DNA of 64,000 nucleotides from Flammeovirga aprica JL-4. Lineage in GTDB: Bacteria; Bacteroidota; Bacteroidia; Cytophagales; Flammeovirgaceae. The position numbers and the translations under genes are program-made. Within the stretch, counting starts at the first letter, position 1. Every line of letters starts with the position of its first letter. The stretch covers positions 21,767 to 85,766 of the forward strand of contig NZ_JABANE010000028.1 in NCBI RefSeq assembly GCF_012844305.1. Direction: 5' to 3'. The notes below the pieces were generated by a model. That model saw nothing but the letters and a program-made list of their open reading frames with translations, was not told the DNA's origin and ran no database searches. Shown in pieces: positions 20,101 to 26,587 of this stretch.

Positions 20101-20305
20101 ATATAAAATGAACAATAGACTTCATATTAGTGCAGACCAACCGCTCAGAGGCAAGCAAATTGTCATCTCAGATGTGCAAGGAAGAGTGATTCTGGCAACA
20201 ACAATACAAGAAGAAAGATTTAATACACAAATTGTAGAAAATGGTCTACTAATTATCCAAATTTTAGGGGATAATTGCAGATATATTAAGAAGGTAGTTT
20301 TTTAG
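14129..20305 (+). CDS. Giant secreted esterase with modules, ten cadherin-like repeats and a T9SS-like tail
   Basis: A 2058-residue protein. The signal peptide is 1-32 (VQAQ). Residues 35-330 are an alpha/beta hydrolase of the acetyl-xylan-esterase/dienelactone-hydrolase type, with LVHGGGG (98-104), nucleophile Ser196 in GVSWGG, an acid in NGANDAHFP and His in GFGHGHS; it is a clear paralogue of the protein at 22237. Then follow one cadherin-like repeat (~410-500), three locus modules (~505-665, 770-930, 1035-1200), nine more cadherin-like repeats of ~86 residues, and a T9SS-like C-terminus (IVISDVQGRVIL ... YIKKVVF). Repeats 4-7 (18254-19285) are almost identical in DNA, indicating recent duplication. 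It probably removes acyl groups from the glycan at the cell surface. The ester substrate is inferred. Confidence 0.85.
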   Translation: MKLNFTKSLKKDFLKLLCFLTAIVMTNAVQAQEYTGPWDLDVIKAVPNFETTTTSAVDGLESIFYESIDYKGEVSKVYAYYGLPSTPKPENGYPAVVLVHGGGGTAYDDWVKLWNDRGFVAISMDLEGHIPSLDDSAERATFDGAGPARTGVFHDNALPIDEQWYYHAVAQIIKAHSLIASFDEVDATKIGIAGVSWGGMLTSTVAGLDLRFKFAIPIYGCGFLKGTDGHMGNSLASTDQDYVNNAMTNYEASAYLHQATMPMLFMNGANDAHFPLPATMDSKNAIQGDAYTFIKDGFGHGHSVAWNEEESYIFADRIINGGTPLLEIDVPAYTDGTNTMSVNVTDAGAGIQSATFYYTTDRSEVWSSKTWSSMPATVNGATVSAVVPDNTYASYFLITDNSTFNLTSDVHRFKSSDASISGLKVGESTIENFDAGTSAYTFELPYSTSALPAITAITNDYSATVEVTAGEELPTTATVVITSEDGTQESTYTIALTMASEEDVLFSYYEDGQSEIAEVSYILMTQDTEAQDPTLGPCSTANLLTRLDGRYANVAFTIDGKIDFSEATHFKIRMYVEDPGKTLTNNECAIALRQDNESATQYLLNFPIEKFDEWVDYTIEVNPNAFKEEVEYMNTFYFFPIINDLAEEGGGMKFYIDKIQGPKILQDQVKLKGETSDEGKMITISAQSHTPISNIENPEFQLMVNNVAVGIERVKVKNQIIELILEETVKAGQAIQLTFTGGTITDELGNSIAVNTILPVENNTSADHSLYSLYNVGGASILDFAFVSSATVDENAQNPDTNGYPEEIVAKYVREDRQWSEMRWDLPAGSQFDFTSTKTVSIKVYVEDTGIENLNKNVQMILKKDNDSPTQKSLLGTLRCLDTWQEYQFDFSNFTTEELEGYNSISFYFGANDSDPDFTATGMVTYFDDLRGPKVISDNIITSLNTDVSGGKVVMDVVSLASLASIENAVFELKVNGSAVAHQVVELENTIEFRVEEPISYGSDVTLSYVSGTITDQDEKTLSYFNDREVINRAQAYTEIIYYNDGSDNENLSFFNPYKVVTSSADNPSLTGISQSARVTKVVKEENAHSQVQILFNGHFETDIDKVVKLKVYQETSDDGLYSDKNSLRVRLRNNSNNANITLSQDILVQDQWVEYTFDFKDLLNDGDIFDQMIIFFGQDASPFNGNDNVYYIDNVKGPRVSSDDDKRLSALIVDGEGIEDFSSDQINYAIELPYGYEGFPNVVAKTVNGEASYEVIHPETIPGSTAVRVTAKDNSTLDYNLSFNIAIPSNDATITELLLDDVLINGFSADVTEYNVEYPYGSTNIPTVTAEANDDLASLEVTNAVALPGKAEVTVTAQSGIEKVYTVNFTVTPPSDDNTLSTLLVDGTLIADFDASTESYTIELPYGSTEIPVVTATKNNATASLVISETTELPGASTVIVTAQSGAEKVYIVNFTYTAPSEDNTLSELLVDGTLITDFDASTESYTIELPYGSTEIPVVTATLNDETASLVISETTELPGSSTVTVTAQSGAEKVYTVNFTYTAPSEDNTLSALLVNGNLIADFDASTESYTIELPFGTIEVPVVTATKNDETASLSISETTELPGTSTVTVTAQSGAEKVYTVNFTITSPSEDNSLTALLVDGTLITGFDPLVQNYTIELPYGTTVTPVVTATKNSETTTLVIEETTELPGTTTVTVTAQNGAEKVYSVIFEVADPSTNTNLTSLSVDGETVENFDPAVLQYTVALPMGTSEVPHLSAVLEDENASYTIENTTVLPGQSTVTVVAEDGETQAVYVVEFIYDETLSSNASLKELLLDNTLIEGFDADVVTYTVHLPYASSVPVVTASAVHDMATVTVGELSEDNKVLIEVLAEDQVTIQEYSIQFTFETASSNANLTDILIGGTSLEGFKIDSLNYSYQLTSSVIPSIEAVLEDELADVEISEVTEAGKVAIITVTAQDGVTKSVYSILFLENQEPPLSVEEELANIKVYKMNNRLHISADQPLRGKQIVISDVQGRVILATTIQEERFNTQIVENGLLIIQILGDNCRYIKKVVF
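18254..19285 (+). repeat. Four tandem 258-bp repeats inside the giant esterase gene
   Basis: Units start at 18254, 18512, 18770 and 19028; each codes 86 residues beginning with a Ser-(Glu/Asp)-Asp-Asn motif and containing DGTLI, FDASTESYTIELP, TTELPG and VTAQSGAEKVY. Strong DNA similarity suggests repeat number could vary between strains. Confidence 0.85.
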
Positions 20306-20327
20306 AGCATTATATAGAAAGCTCTGG

Positions 20328-20360
20328 ACCTCAACTTGGTAGTGCTTTGTGTGTGAGGTC
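20328..20360 (+). terminator. First hairpin after the giant esterase gene
   Basis: GACCTCA (20328-20334) pairs with TGAGGTC (20354-20360). It lacks a good U-tract, so it may only stabilise the transcript end. Confidence 0.4.
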
Positions 20361-20395
20361 TCAAAATACTAATGTAGTATCAATTTTTTAGTGGA

Positions 20396-20424
20396 GCATC
20401 AGGACATCAAACCTGTCCTGATGC
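20396..20424 (+). terminator. Second hairpin after the giant esterase gene
   Basis: GCATCAGGACA (20396-20406) pairs perfectly with TGTCCTGATGC (20414-20424) around a 7-base loop. It lies before the repeat element and probably ends the transcript. Confidence 0.6.
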
Positions 20425-20459
20425 ACACTTAACTATAAACTTCTTATTACTTAATACAA

Positions 20460-20843
20460 TGTAAACTAAGTTATTTGAATATCTATATTTTTTAGAAATC
20501 AGGAGATTTCTGATGATTTGAAGGACACGAATGATGCTAACGCTTAACATTCGCACCAGTGGGCTTTCTGCCTAATTCGTTTGGTAGTGCTTCCCTCGGC
20601 CTTGAAGGGAAAAGCGTTAAGAATTTCATGTATTGAGCCGTTAAAAATGATTTTCTTGTTTGAGCTTTAGCGAGTTTAAAATCATTTAGGCGAGAGGAAT
20701 GGAATTTAGCTTTTGACTTCAAAGCCTTGAATTTTTTGCTTCGTTTTTGTTTCAAGACAAAAATGAAGAAGAAAGAGGCTTGAAAGTAGATCATAGAAAG
20801 CTATGAGAAATGTAGATTAAAAGTTGACAATAATTTAGTTTAC
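20460..20843 (+). repeat. REP-headed MITE-like element, copy 2
   Basis: Terminal repeats TGTAAACTA (20460-20468) and TAGTTTAC (20836-20843). It carries the intact REP hairpin AGAAATCAGGAGATTTCT, then GACACGAATGATGC / GCTTAACATTCGC, and the full conserved core as in the copy at 13541. An 85-codon reverse-strand ORF through it is not conserved in other copies. Confidence 0.85.
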
Positions 20844-20871
20844 TGAACCTATTAGATTAAACAAGACAAGT

Positions 20872-22224
20872 ATGAATATTAGAGTTTTTATATTGGCAAT
20901 TTTTACTGTTTTATCAATAGCATCTTTTGCACAAGAAAAAAAGACGAACGTTATTTTTATCTTCGCAGATGACTGGGGATATGGTGATTTAGGCAAGCAT
21001 GGAAGCTCTTTTTGTAAAACACCAAATTTAGATAGGATGATAGACGAAGGCACTGACTTTACAGAGTTTGTAGTCAATAGTCCTGTTTGTTCACCAAGTA
21101 GAACAGCTGTTATGACCGGTCAATATCCCGCAAGACTCAGCGTACATCAACATTTCGCAACACCTAAACATCATATAAAGGCGGGGATGCCTGATTGGTT
21201 AGACCCCAAAGCTACAACAGTTCAAGACCTCTTTAAGAAAAACGGATATGTTACAGGTCATTTTGGAAAATGGCACCTAACAAATCGTAGCATCAAAGAT
21301 GCACCAACTCCTTATGAATACGGCTATGATGAGTATGCGGCCTTTAATCTTCCTGGAGAACAAATTAAGACAGAAGAAACAGTACCGAAAGCCATTGAGT
21401 TTATAGAAAAAAATAAAAATAAGCCCTTTTTTATTAATCTGTGGTTACATGAACCACATACACCCCACTTTCCTCAACAACATTTCTTAGAGCAATTCAA
21501 AGATCTTCCAGAACAACAGCAAGTATATGCAGCCGTTATTGCAGAAGCTGATTTTTATGTAGGAAAACTATTTGAGAAACTGAGGACTTTAGGACTGGAT
21601 AAAAATACTTTGGTCGTTTTCTCTTCTGATAATGGCCCTGAACATACACACGGAGAGGGTAAAAAATACCATCAAGGAAACAAAAAAGCTTTAGGATTGT
21701 ACTATTGTGTTGGAGAAACAGGTGGATTGAAAGGAAAAAAGAGGTCTTTATTCCAAGGAGGTGTAAAGGTACCTTTCATAGCATGGATGCCAGGAGTAGT
21801 GCCAGCAGGAAAAGTAGATGAAACATCTGTAATCACTGGGGTAGATATGCCTGCTACGTTTTTGGATATGGCAGGGCTGTCTATCAGTGGTACGAAAGAA
21901 ATGGATGGAGAGTCAAGAGCGAATGTATTAAAAGGAAAACCGTCACAGAGAAAGAAGCCTGTTTTTTGGGAGTGGAAAGGTTTTCATGGAAAAGATTACT
22001 ATTGGCCTCATTTAGGAATACGAAAGGGAAAATGGAAAATGATGATGAGTACAGATCATTCTAAGGTTGAATTGTATAACATGGAACTCGACCCCAAAGA
22101 GCAAAATGATCTGGCATCTGAATATCCTAAAGTGGTAGCAGTACTGAAAAAAGAAATGTTGAATTGGCAATCAGAACTTCCAGAGTTACCTGATCCAAAA
22201 TGTATTTCTGAGGTACGACTTTAA
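20872..22224 (+). CDS. Formylglycine-dependent S1-type sulfatase
   Basis: A 450-residue exported sulfatase that hydrolyses sulfate esters on the glycan. The signal peptide is 1-21 (SFAQ). Metal-binding Asp33/Asp34 are in FADDWGYGD. The activation motif is C-S-P-S-R with Cys73 (VCSPSRTAVMTG), the cysteine that must become formylglycine. GHFGKWHL and FSSDNGPE are further active-site segments. The length is short for the family, with no extra C-terminal domain. The next gene starts 12 bases after the stop, making a sulfatase-esterase-hydrolase operon. The sulfated position it cleaves cannot be told from sequence. No active formylglycine-generating enzyme is seen in the window. Confidence 0.93.
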   Translation: MNIRVFILAIFTVLSIASFAQEKKTNVIFIFADDWGYGDLGKHGSSFCKTPNLDRMIDEGTDFTEFVVNSPVCSPSRTAVMTGQYPARLSVHQHFATPKHHIKAGMPDWLDPKATTVQDLFKKNGYVTGHFGKWHLTNRSIKDAPTPYEYGYDEYAAFNLPGEQIKTEETVPKAIEFIEKNKNKPFFINLWLHEPHTPHFPQQHFLEQFKDLPEQQQVYAAVIAEADFYVGKLFEKLRTLGLDKNTLVVFSSDNGPEHTHGEGKKYHQGNKKALGLYYCVGETGGLKGKKRSLFQGGVKVPFIAWMPGVVPAGKVDETSVITGVDMPATFLDMAGLSISGTKEMDGESRANVLKGKPSQRKKPVFWEWKGFHGKDYYWPHLGIRKGKWKMMMSTDHSKVELYNMELDPKEQNDLASEYPKVVAVLKKEMLNWQSELPELPDPKCISEVRL

Positions 22225-22236
22225 TCGTTATTAGAA

Positions 22237-23442
22237 ATGAAGTATTTACTTATTCTCCTTCTTTGTTCACCCATTTTTCTTTTCGCTCAAAAAAAGAAGA
22301 GTACTTGGGACCTAGAACAGTTATTCAAAGCTCCTAAATGGGAAAAAACAGAAATAGCCCAAGTAGAGGGAATGCAAAGCATTTTTTATGAAGGTATTCC
22401 TTACAAAGGAAATCCAACAAAAGTTTATGCTTATTACAGCTATCCAAAGACACCTAAACCCGAAGGGGGATATCCTGCAGTTGTATTAGTTCATGGAGGA
22501 GGCGGAACAGGATATCCTGCCTGGGTAAAGAAGTGGAATGAGCAGGGTTTTGTGGCTATTTCCATGGATTTGGAAGGTCATATTCCTTCCAATAAAAAAC
22601 ATGATGAAAGAGATACATTTATAGGATCTGGCCCACAACGAAAAGGTGTTTTTCATGATTATGACCTGCCTTTACAAGATCAATGGTATTATCAAGCCGT
22701 TGCTCAAGTGATATTAGGACATTCATTGCTTCGCTCTTTTGAAGGTGTCAACCCTAATAAAACAGGGATTACAGGTATCAGTTGGGGAGGAATGCTGACG
22801 AGTTCTATTTCAGGAATTGATGACCGTTTTCAGTTTGCAGTTCCTATTTATGGCTGTGGTTATTTGAAAGATACTGACGGGCATATGGGTAGAGCATTAG
22901 CTTCTGATAACGTGGCTTACCTAGAGAATGCAATGACTTATTTTGAAGCTTCAGTGTATTTGCCTCAGACACAAATGCCCATACTTTTTGTCAACGGTAC
23001 GAATGATGCACATTTTCCACTTCCTGCCACTATACAATCTAAAAAGGCAGTGAAAGGAGAAGCGTTTTTATATCTCGAAAATGGACTAAAACATGGTCAT
23101 GGCTCTGGGTGGAATGTAAAAGAAAGCTATGCTTTTGCAGATCAAGTGATCAATGGGGCACCTCACTTTGCCCAACTTACAGCTCCCAAAGTTAAGAAAG
23201 GGAAGGTTTCTATTTCTATTTTGAACAATATCAATATCAAAGAAATACAACTTTTCTACTCCACATATGAGAGCAGTGAGTGGCTTAAAAAAGAATGGAA
23301 TACTGAAACGGTTGAATGGAAGGGGAAAAAGATCCATCACCTTTTACCTGAAAATACGTACGCAGCTTATTTCCAAATCACTACAGAAGAGGGAATATCT
23401 ACTTCTTCAGAAACAATTATTTTATCTAAAAAACAGCTATAA
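22237..23442 (+). CDS. Secreted alpha/beta-hydrolase esterase
   Basis: A 401-residue protein with a signal peptide (1-17, LFAQ) and an alpha/beta hydrolase fold of the acetyl-xylan-esterase/dienelactone-hydrolase/prolyl-oligopeptidase type: LVHGGGG (85-91), nucleophile Ser182 in GISWGG, acid in NGTNDAHFP, and His in KHGHG. It is closely similar along its whole length to residues 35-400 of the protein at 14129, but lacks the modules, repeats and sorting tail, so it is probably a periplasmic or soluble version acting on imported oligosaccharides. It lies 12 bases after the sulfatase and 1 base before the next hydrolase. Deacetylation is the likely role; a peptidase role is less likely in this context. 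Confidence 0.85.
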   Translation: MKYLLILLLCSPIFLFAQKKKSTWDLEQLFKAPKWEKTEIAQVEGMQSIFYEGIPYKGNPTKVYAYYSYPKTPKPEGGYPAVVLVHGGGGTGYPAWVKKWNEQGFVAISMDLEGHIPSNKKHDERDTFIGSGPQRKGVFHDYDLPLQDQWYYQAVAQVILGHSLLRSFEGVNPNKTGITGISWGGMLTSSISGIDDRFQFAVPIYGCGYLKDTDGHMGRALASDNVAYLENAMTYFEASVYLPQTQMPILFVNGTNDAHFPLPATIQSKKAVKGEAFLYLENGLKHGHGSGWNVKESYAFADQVINGAPHFAQLTAPKVKKGKVSISILNNINIKEIQLFYSTYESSEWLKKEWNTETVEWKGKKIHHLLPENTYAAYFQITTEEGISTSSETIILSKKQL

Positions 23443-23443
23443 A

Positions 23444-24607
23444 ATGCTAAGATTAATGATACTATTTTTCCTTCTGCCCTTCATGACAATTGCAGGAGGG
23501 AAATATGATAAAGAAGGCATAAAACCTGGAGAAGAGCTGAAATATGGCGACAAGCTTTTCAAATGGCAGGAGGATACCAACGGCAATAAAGTAATGGATT
23601 TTAATGAAGTGCTTTATTCAGAAAATGGTACCTGGAGGGCATTGAGAGAAGGAGATCAAAAAGACGAACATCTTTTTACTGAGACAATTGTTTACAGAAG
23701 ACAATTACGCTTTGTAGACAGTGATGCTTTTATCTATAAATCTACACCGAATCGTGACCTTGCTTTATTTGTAGATTACCCTTCAGACTGGAAAAAGTCA
23801 GATAAGAGAGTAGCCATTATATGGTATTATGGAGGGGCTTGGAGCTCTGGAAATATTCTTCATTTTAAACCTCAAGCAGAATATTTTACACAAAGAGGTA
23901 TTATTAATATCAGAGTAGACTATAGAGTGGTACAGAGAGATGGTATTTCAGACGGTGGTTTTACATCAGCACAAGATGCCAAAACAGCCCTGCGTTGGGT
24001 AAAAAGAAATGCAGCAATGTTGGGTGTTGACCCTGATAAAATAATAGTAGGAGGTGGTTCCGCTGGAGGACATCTTGCTTTAGCCACACAATTGAAATCT
24101 GTCGATGATCCGCACGATGATTTGAGTGTAAATACAGATGTGATTGGTTTTATATTGCATAATCCTTATGTCGTTTATCTCAATGAAAAGTCATATATCT
24201 ACAACTTGGATTATTCTAAATTGGCACCTGTTTGGGTCGCTTACGGCCTAAAAGATAAAGCAGCTTATGATGATGATCCAAGTCAGAAAAGAACAGAACG
24301 TAATGGAGAATCTTTTGTAAAATTATTAGCTGAAAAAAATAAAGGAAGTTACGCTTTCATCAAAGAAAATGGAGGACATGGTTTTTGTTCATCCGCAGCG
24401 TTTTTAGAAGAATCTACTCATTCTACAGATCAATTCTTACAGTCTTTAGGAGTGCTGGATGATCAGTTGGGAAAAGTAACTTCTAAACGCCAAGGAATTC
24501 TGAAGATCGAAAGGAGAAAACAAATTATTTCTGATAATACTTTACGTTTGACTAAATATCGTAAAGGGCAATCAGTAAATAGTTTTTCACCTGATCAGTC
24601 GCAATAA
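23444..24607 (+). CDS. Alpha/beta hydrolase (HSL-like esterase) with an EF-hand-like loop
   Basis: The start is placed at ATG 23444, one base after the previous stop, because it gives a clean signal peptide (MLRLMILFFLLPFMTIAGG); a longer reading frame begins inside the upstream gene and is unlikely. The 387-residue protein has nucleophile Ser196 in GGGSAGGHLA, an oxyanion segment YYGGAWSSG (equivalent to the HGGG of HSL-type esterases), and a late His in ENGGHGF. Residues 44-55 (DTNGNKVMDFNE) match an EF-hand calcium loop, unusual near the N-terminus of such an enzyme. It is the third gene of the sulfatase/esterase operon and probably cleaves an ester substituent of the glycan or a lactone; the substrate is unknown. 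Confidence 0.82.
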   Translation: MLRLMILFFLLPFMTIAGGKYDKEGIKPGEELKYGDKLFKWQEDTNGNKVMDFNEVLYSENGTWRALREGDQKDEHLFTETIVYRRQLRFVDSDAFIYKSTPNRDLALFVDYPSDWKKSDKRVAIIWYYGGAWSSGNILHFKPQAEYFTQRGIINIRVDYRVVQRDGISDGGFTSAQDAKTALRWVKRNAAMLGVDPDKIIVGGGSAGGHLALATQLKSVDDPHDDLSVNTDVIGFILHNPYVVYLNEKSYIYNLDYSKLAPVWVAYGLKDKAAYDDDPSQKRTERNGESFVKLLAEKNKGSYAFIKENGGHGFCSSAAFLEESTHSTDQFLQSLGVLDDQLGKVTSKRQGILKIERRKQIISDNTLRLTKYRKGQSVNSFSPDQSQ

Positions 24608-24610
24608 TTA

Positions 24611-24687
24611 CAGGTAAGAGGTATGATGTTGGAATAGCAACTACCCTCATCCCTCTTCCCTCTTACTTCTTCCCACTTCCCTCTAAA
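24611..24687 (+). repeat. Purine/pyrimidine inverted repeat
   Basis: A short purine arm (GGTAAGAGG at 24613) and a longer pyrimidine arm (CCCTCATCCCTCTTCCC, then TCTTAC) start 3 bases after the stop codon. It is the same family as at 8604, 30507 and 44127, here asymmetric. Confidence 0.6.
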
Positions 24688-24740
24688 TTTTAACCCATAT
24701 CATCTCATTTTTTGATTCACTATTCCAAAAGTTATAAATA

Positions 24741-26561
24741 ATGAAATCACTATTATTCGCTATTCCTTTCTTCTTATTGGGAGTAATGACTAAAGCACAA
24801 CCATCACAAGTTTTTCCAGAGAAGCTTGTCATGGCATTAAATCATCCTTATTCTTTATACAGTGCACAATCACCTTGGTTTGGATTCTTTCAGTATTCGA
24901 ATTACGTCAATAAAGAAATAGGCGTGCATACCACAGAAGCTACTTATTTACCATTGATCTCAGAAATTACCAACCCCTTATACATAGATGATGCGGTGAA
25001 ATTTGAGATGTTGTCAGCACAAGCATGTGGAGTAGATGGCTTTCAATTTGTAATCAGGTATACTCCTTTTAGTGATTTAAAAGTACTTTCAAGGATCATA
25101 GAGGCTTATCATAGAGTAGCCAATGAAGAGAATATAGATTTTAATTTTTCACTCTACCTAGACTTCCATCACCCAGCTTCAGTTAAGCAGGATCAGATGA
25201 TGGATATGATGAAAATGCAATTAAAATACGCATTGGAAAATACGACTTATAGTGCGAAGTGGTTGAGGTCAGAAAGAGGAGAAATTATCACGCTGACTGG
25301 AAATACGGAATCAATTATTGATGAATTAAATATCTCAAATGTGTCATATGGTACTATTCAAACCAAAATAGAAAATGATTTGAGTTATGTAGAAACCGTT
25401 GATTCAGCGTTGGTTTCAATTGAAAAATTTATCAATGAACCTTTAGAATATATTTATCAGACTCGATTTCCAAGAAGCAAGAATTATATCAATAAAGTAT
25501 TATCAAAATACGCTGGAATCTGGAATATTCATGTCAACAACAGTACAGTAGATGAGATTATTCCTTCACTGGCAAAAAAACACAATAAACCTTATGTACA
25601 GTTTTTATCGGCGCAAGAAAGTCAATTTATGTACAGAAAGAACAAACCTCATGATTTGGTGATTTCAGCCAATAAACAGACTGGGACGTTTAGAGGTGAA
25701 CTTGAAAATGCTGTGAAATTTGATGCGCAGATGATCAGTTTAAACTCATGGAATAATTTAAAGAAAGGGAATTTTATTGCACCTGAACTAAATCATGGTT
25801 TTGGCTTCACTGTTTTATTAAAACACTATAAAGACAAATGGAAAAATAATGAAATCAGTGAAGATGAAATACTTTTATTGGCTTACAATACTACAAAAAC
25901 AACTACTGAAGTAAAGTCTCAACTGAACTTGATCATAACAGAGAGGCATGCTAAAAAAGAGGAGATGGATAAGGTAGAAATTGTTACTTATTTAACCTCT
26001 GAAGGTGATGTGTACTGTAATAAACAGTTTGTAGGTAAGGCCCAAAAAGGGATGAATAATTTTTATGTAGATATTCCTAATGGTGTAGTGACTGCTGAAG
26101 TGAAAAGAGAAAATAAGAAGGTATATACAGTCACTGGAACAACACCGATAAAAGATAAAGCCTACCGTTATAACTTTTTAATTAATACTTACACAAATCA
26201 AGATCAGAAGTATTTAGATCAAATTATTGATTTAGCAGTTGACCCTGTAGTAAGACAAAACACGATGCGGTTTTTACTCACTCAAAAACAACAGCAAGCT
26301 TATAAAGAAGCAGTGAGAACTAAAGTGATGGAGAATATAAACACATTGAAAGAGCATCAAATTACATCATCAAGCTTAAGCCAAAAAAGAGCAAAAACTA
26401 ACAAGAAATATAAAAAAGAAATAGCTCGAATTCTCGGTAGTCAAAACTATTCTATTTGGGAAGAAATAGAAATGGAAGCAGAGGAATTATCAAGAAGGAG
26501 ACATGCCTCTTATAAAGAAGGAGAGGTGAAAGGTCAGCTACTACAGCCTTTTGAATTTTAA
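24741..26561 (+). CDS. GH71/GH99-like secreted glycosidase-type protein
   Basis: A 606-residue protein with a signal peptide (1-19, TKAQ). The N-terminal ~350 residues resemble the TIM barrel of GH71/GH99-like enzymes: AQACGVDGFQFVIR early, NFSLYLDFH, and MISLNSWNNLKKGNFIAPELNHGFGF where relatives carry a WN(E/D)WxEG-type motif. That motif is altered here, so activity is uncertain. The C-terminal ~250 residues hold a small beta domain (VEIVTYLTSEGDVYCNKQFVG) and a Lys/Gln-rich helical tail (IARILGSQNYSIWEEIE). The next gene starts 26 bases downstream. Known family members act on alpha-glucans or alpha-mannosides; its role on this glycan is open. Confidence 0.6.
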   Translation: MKSLLFAIPFFLLGVMTKAQPSQVFPEKLVMALNHPYSLYSAQSPWFGFFQYSNYVNKEIGVHTTEATYLPLISEITNPLYIDDAVKFEMLSAQACGVDGFQFVIRYTPFSDLKVLSRIIEAYHRVANEENIDFNFSLYLDFHHPASVKQDQMMDMMKMQLKYALENTTYSAKWLRSERGEIITLTGNTESIIDELNISNVSYGTIQTKIENDLSYVETVDSALVSIEKFINEPLEYIYQTRFPRSKNYINKVLSKYAGIWNIHVNNSTVDEIIPSLAKKHNKPYVQFLSAQESQFMYRKNKPHDLVISANKQTGTFRGELENAVKFDAQMISLNSWNNLKKGNFIAPELNHGFGFTVLLKHYKDKWKNNEISEDEILLLAYNTTKTTTEVKSQLNLIITERHAKKEEMDKVEIVTYLTSEGDVYCNKQFVGKAQKGMNNFYVDIPNGVVTAEVKRENKKVYTVTGTTPIKDKAYRYNFLINTYTNQDQKYLDQIIDLAVDPVVRQNTMRFLLTQKQQQAYKEAVRTKVMENINTLKEHQITSSSLSQKRAKTNKKYKKEIARILGSQNYSIWEEIEMEAEELSRRRHASYKEGEVKGQLLQPFEF

Positions 26562-26587
26562 AAATTACACACTTAAGCAGTACTTGA

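Noticed and set aside
20537..20794. 85-codon reverse-strand ORF inside the repeat at 20460
   Set aside because: The frame is not kept in the other copies of the element, so it is chance coding in a repeat.
23267..23443. N-terminal extension of the HSL-like hydrolase
   Set aside because: It overlaps the upstream esterase by 176 bases and hides a clean signal peptide starting at 23444.
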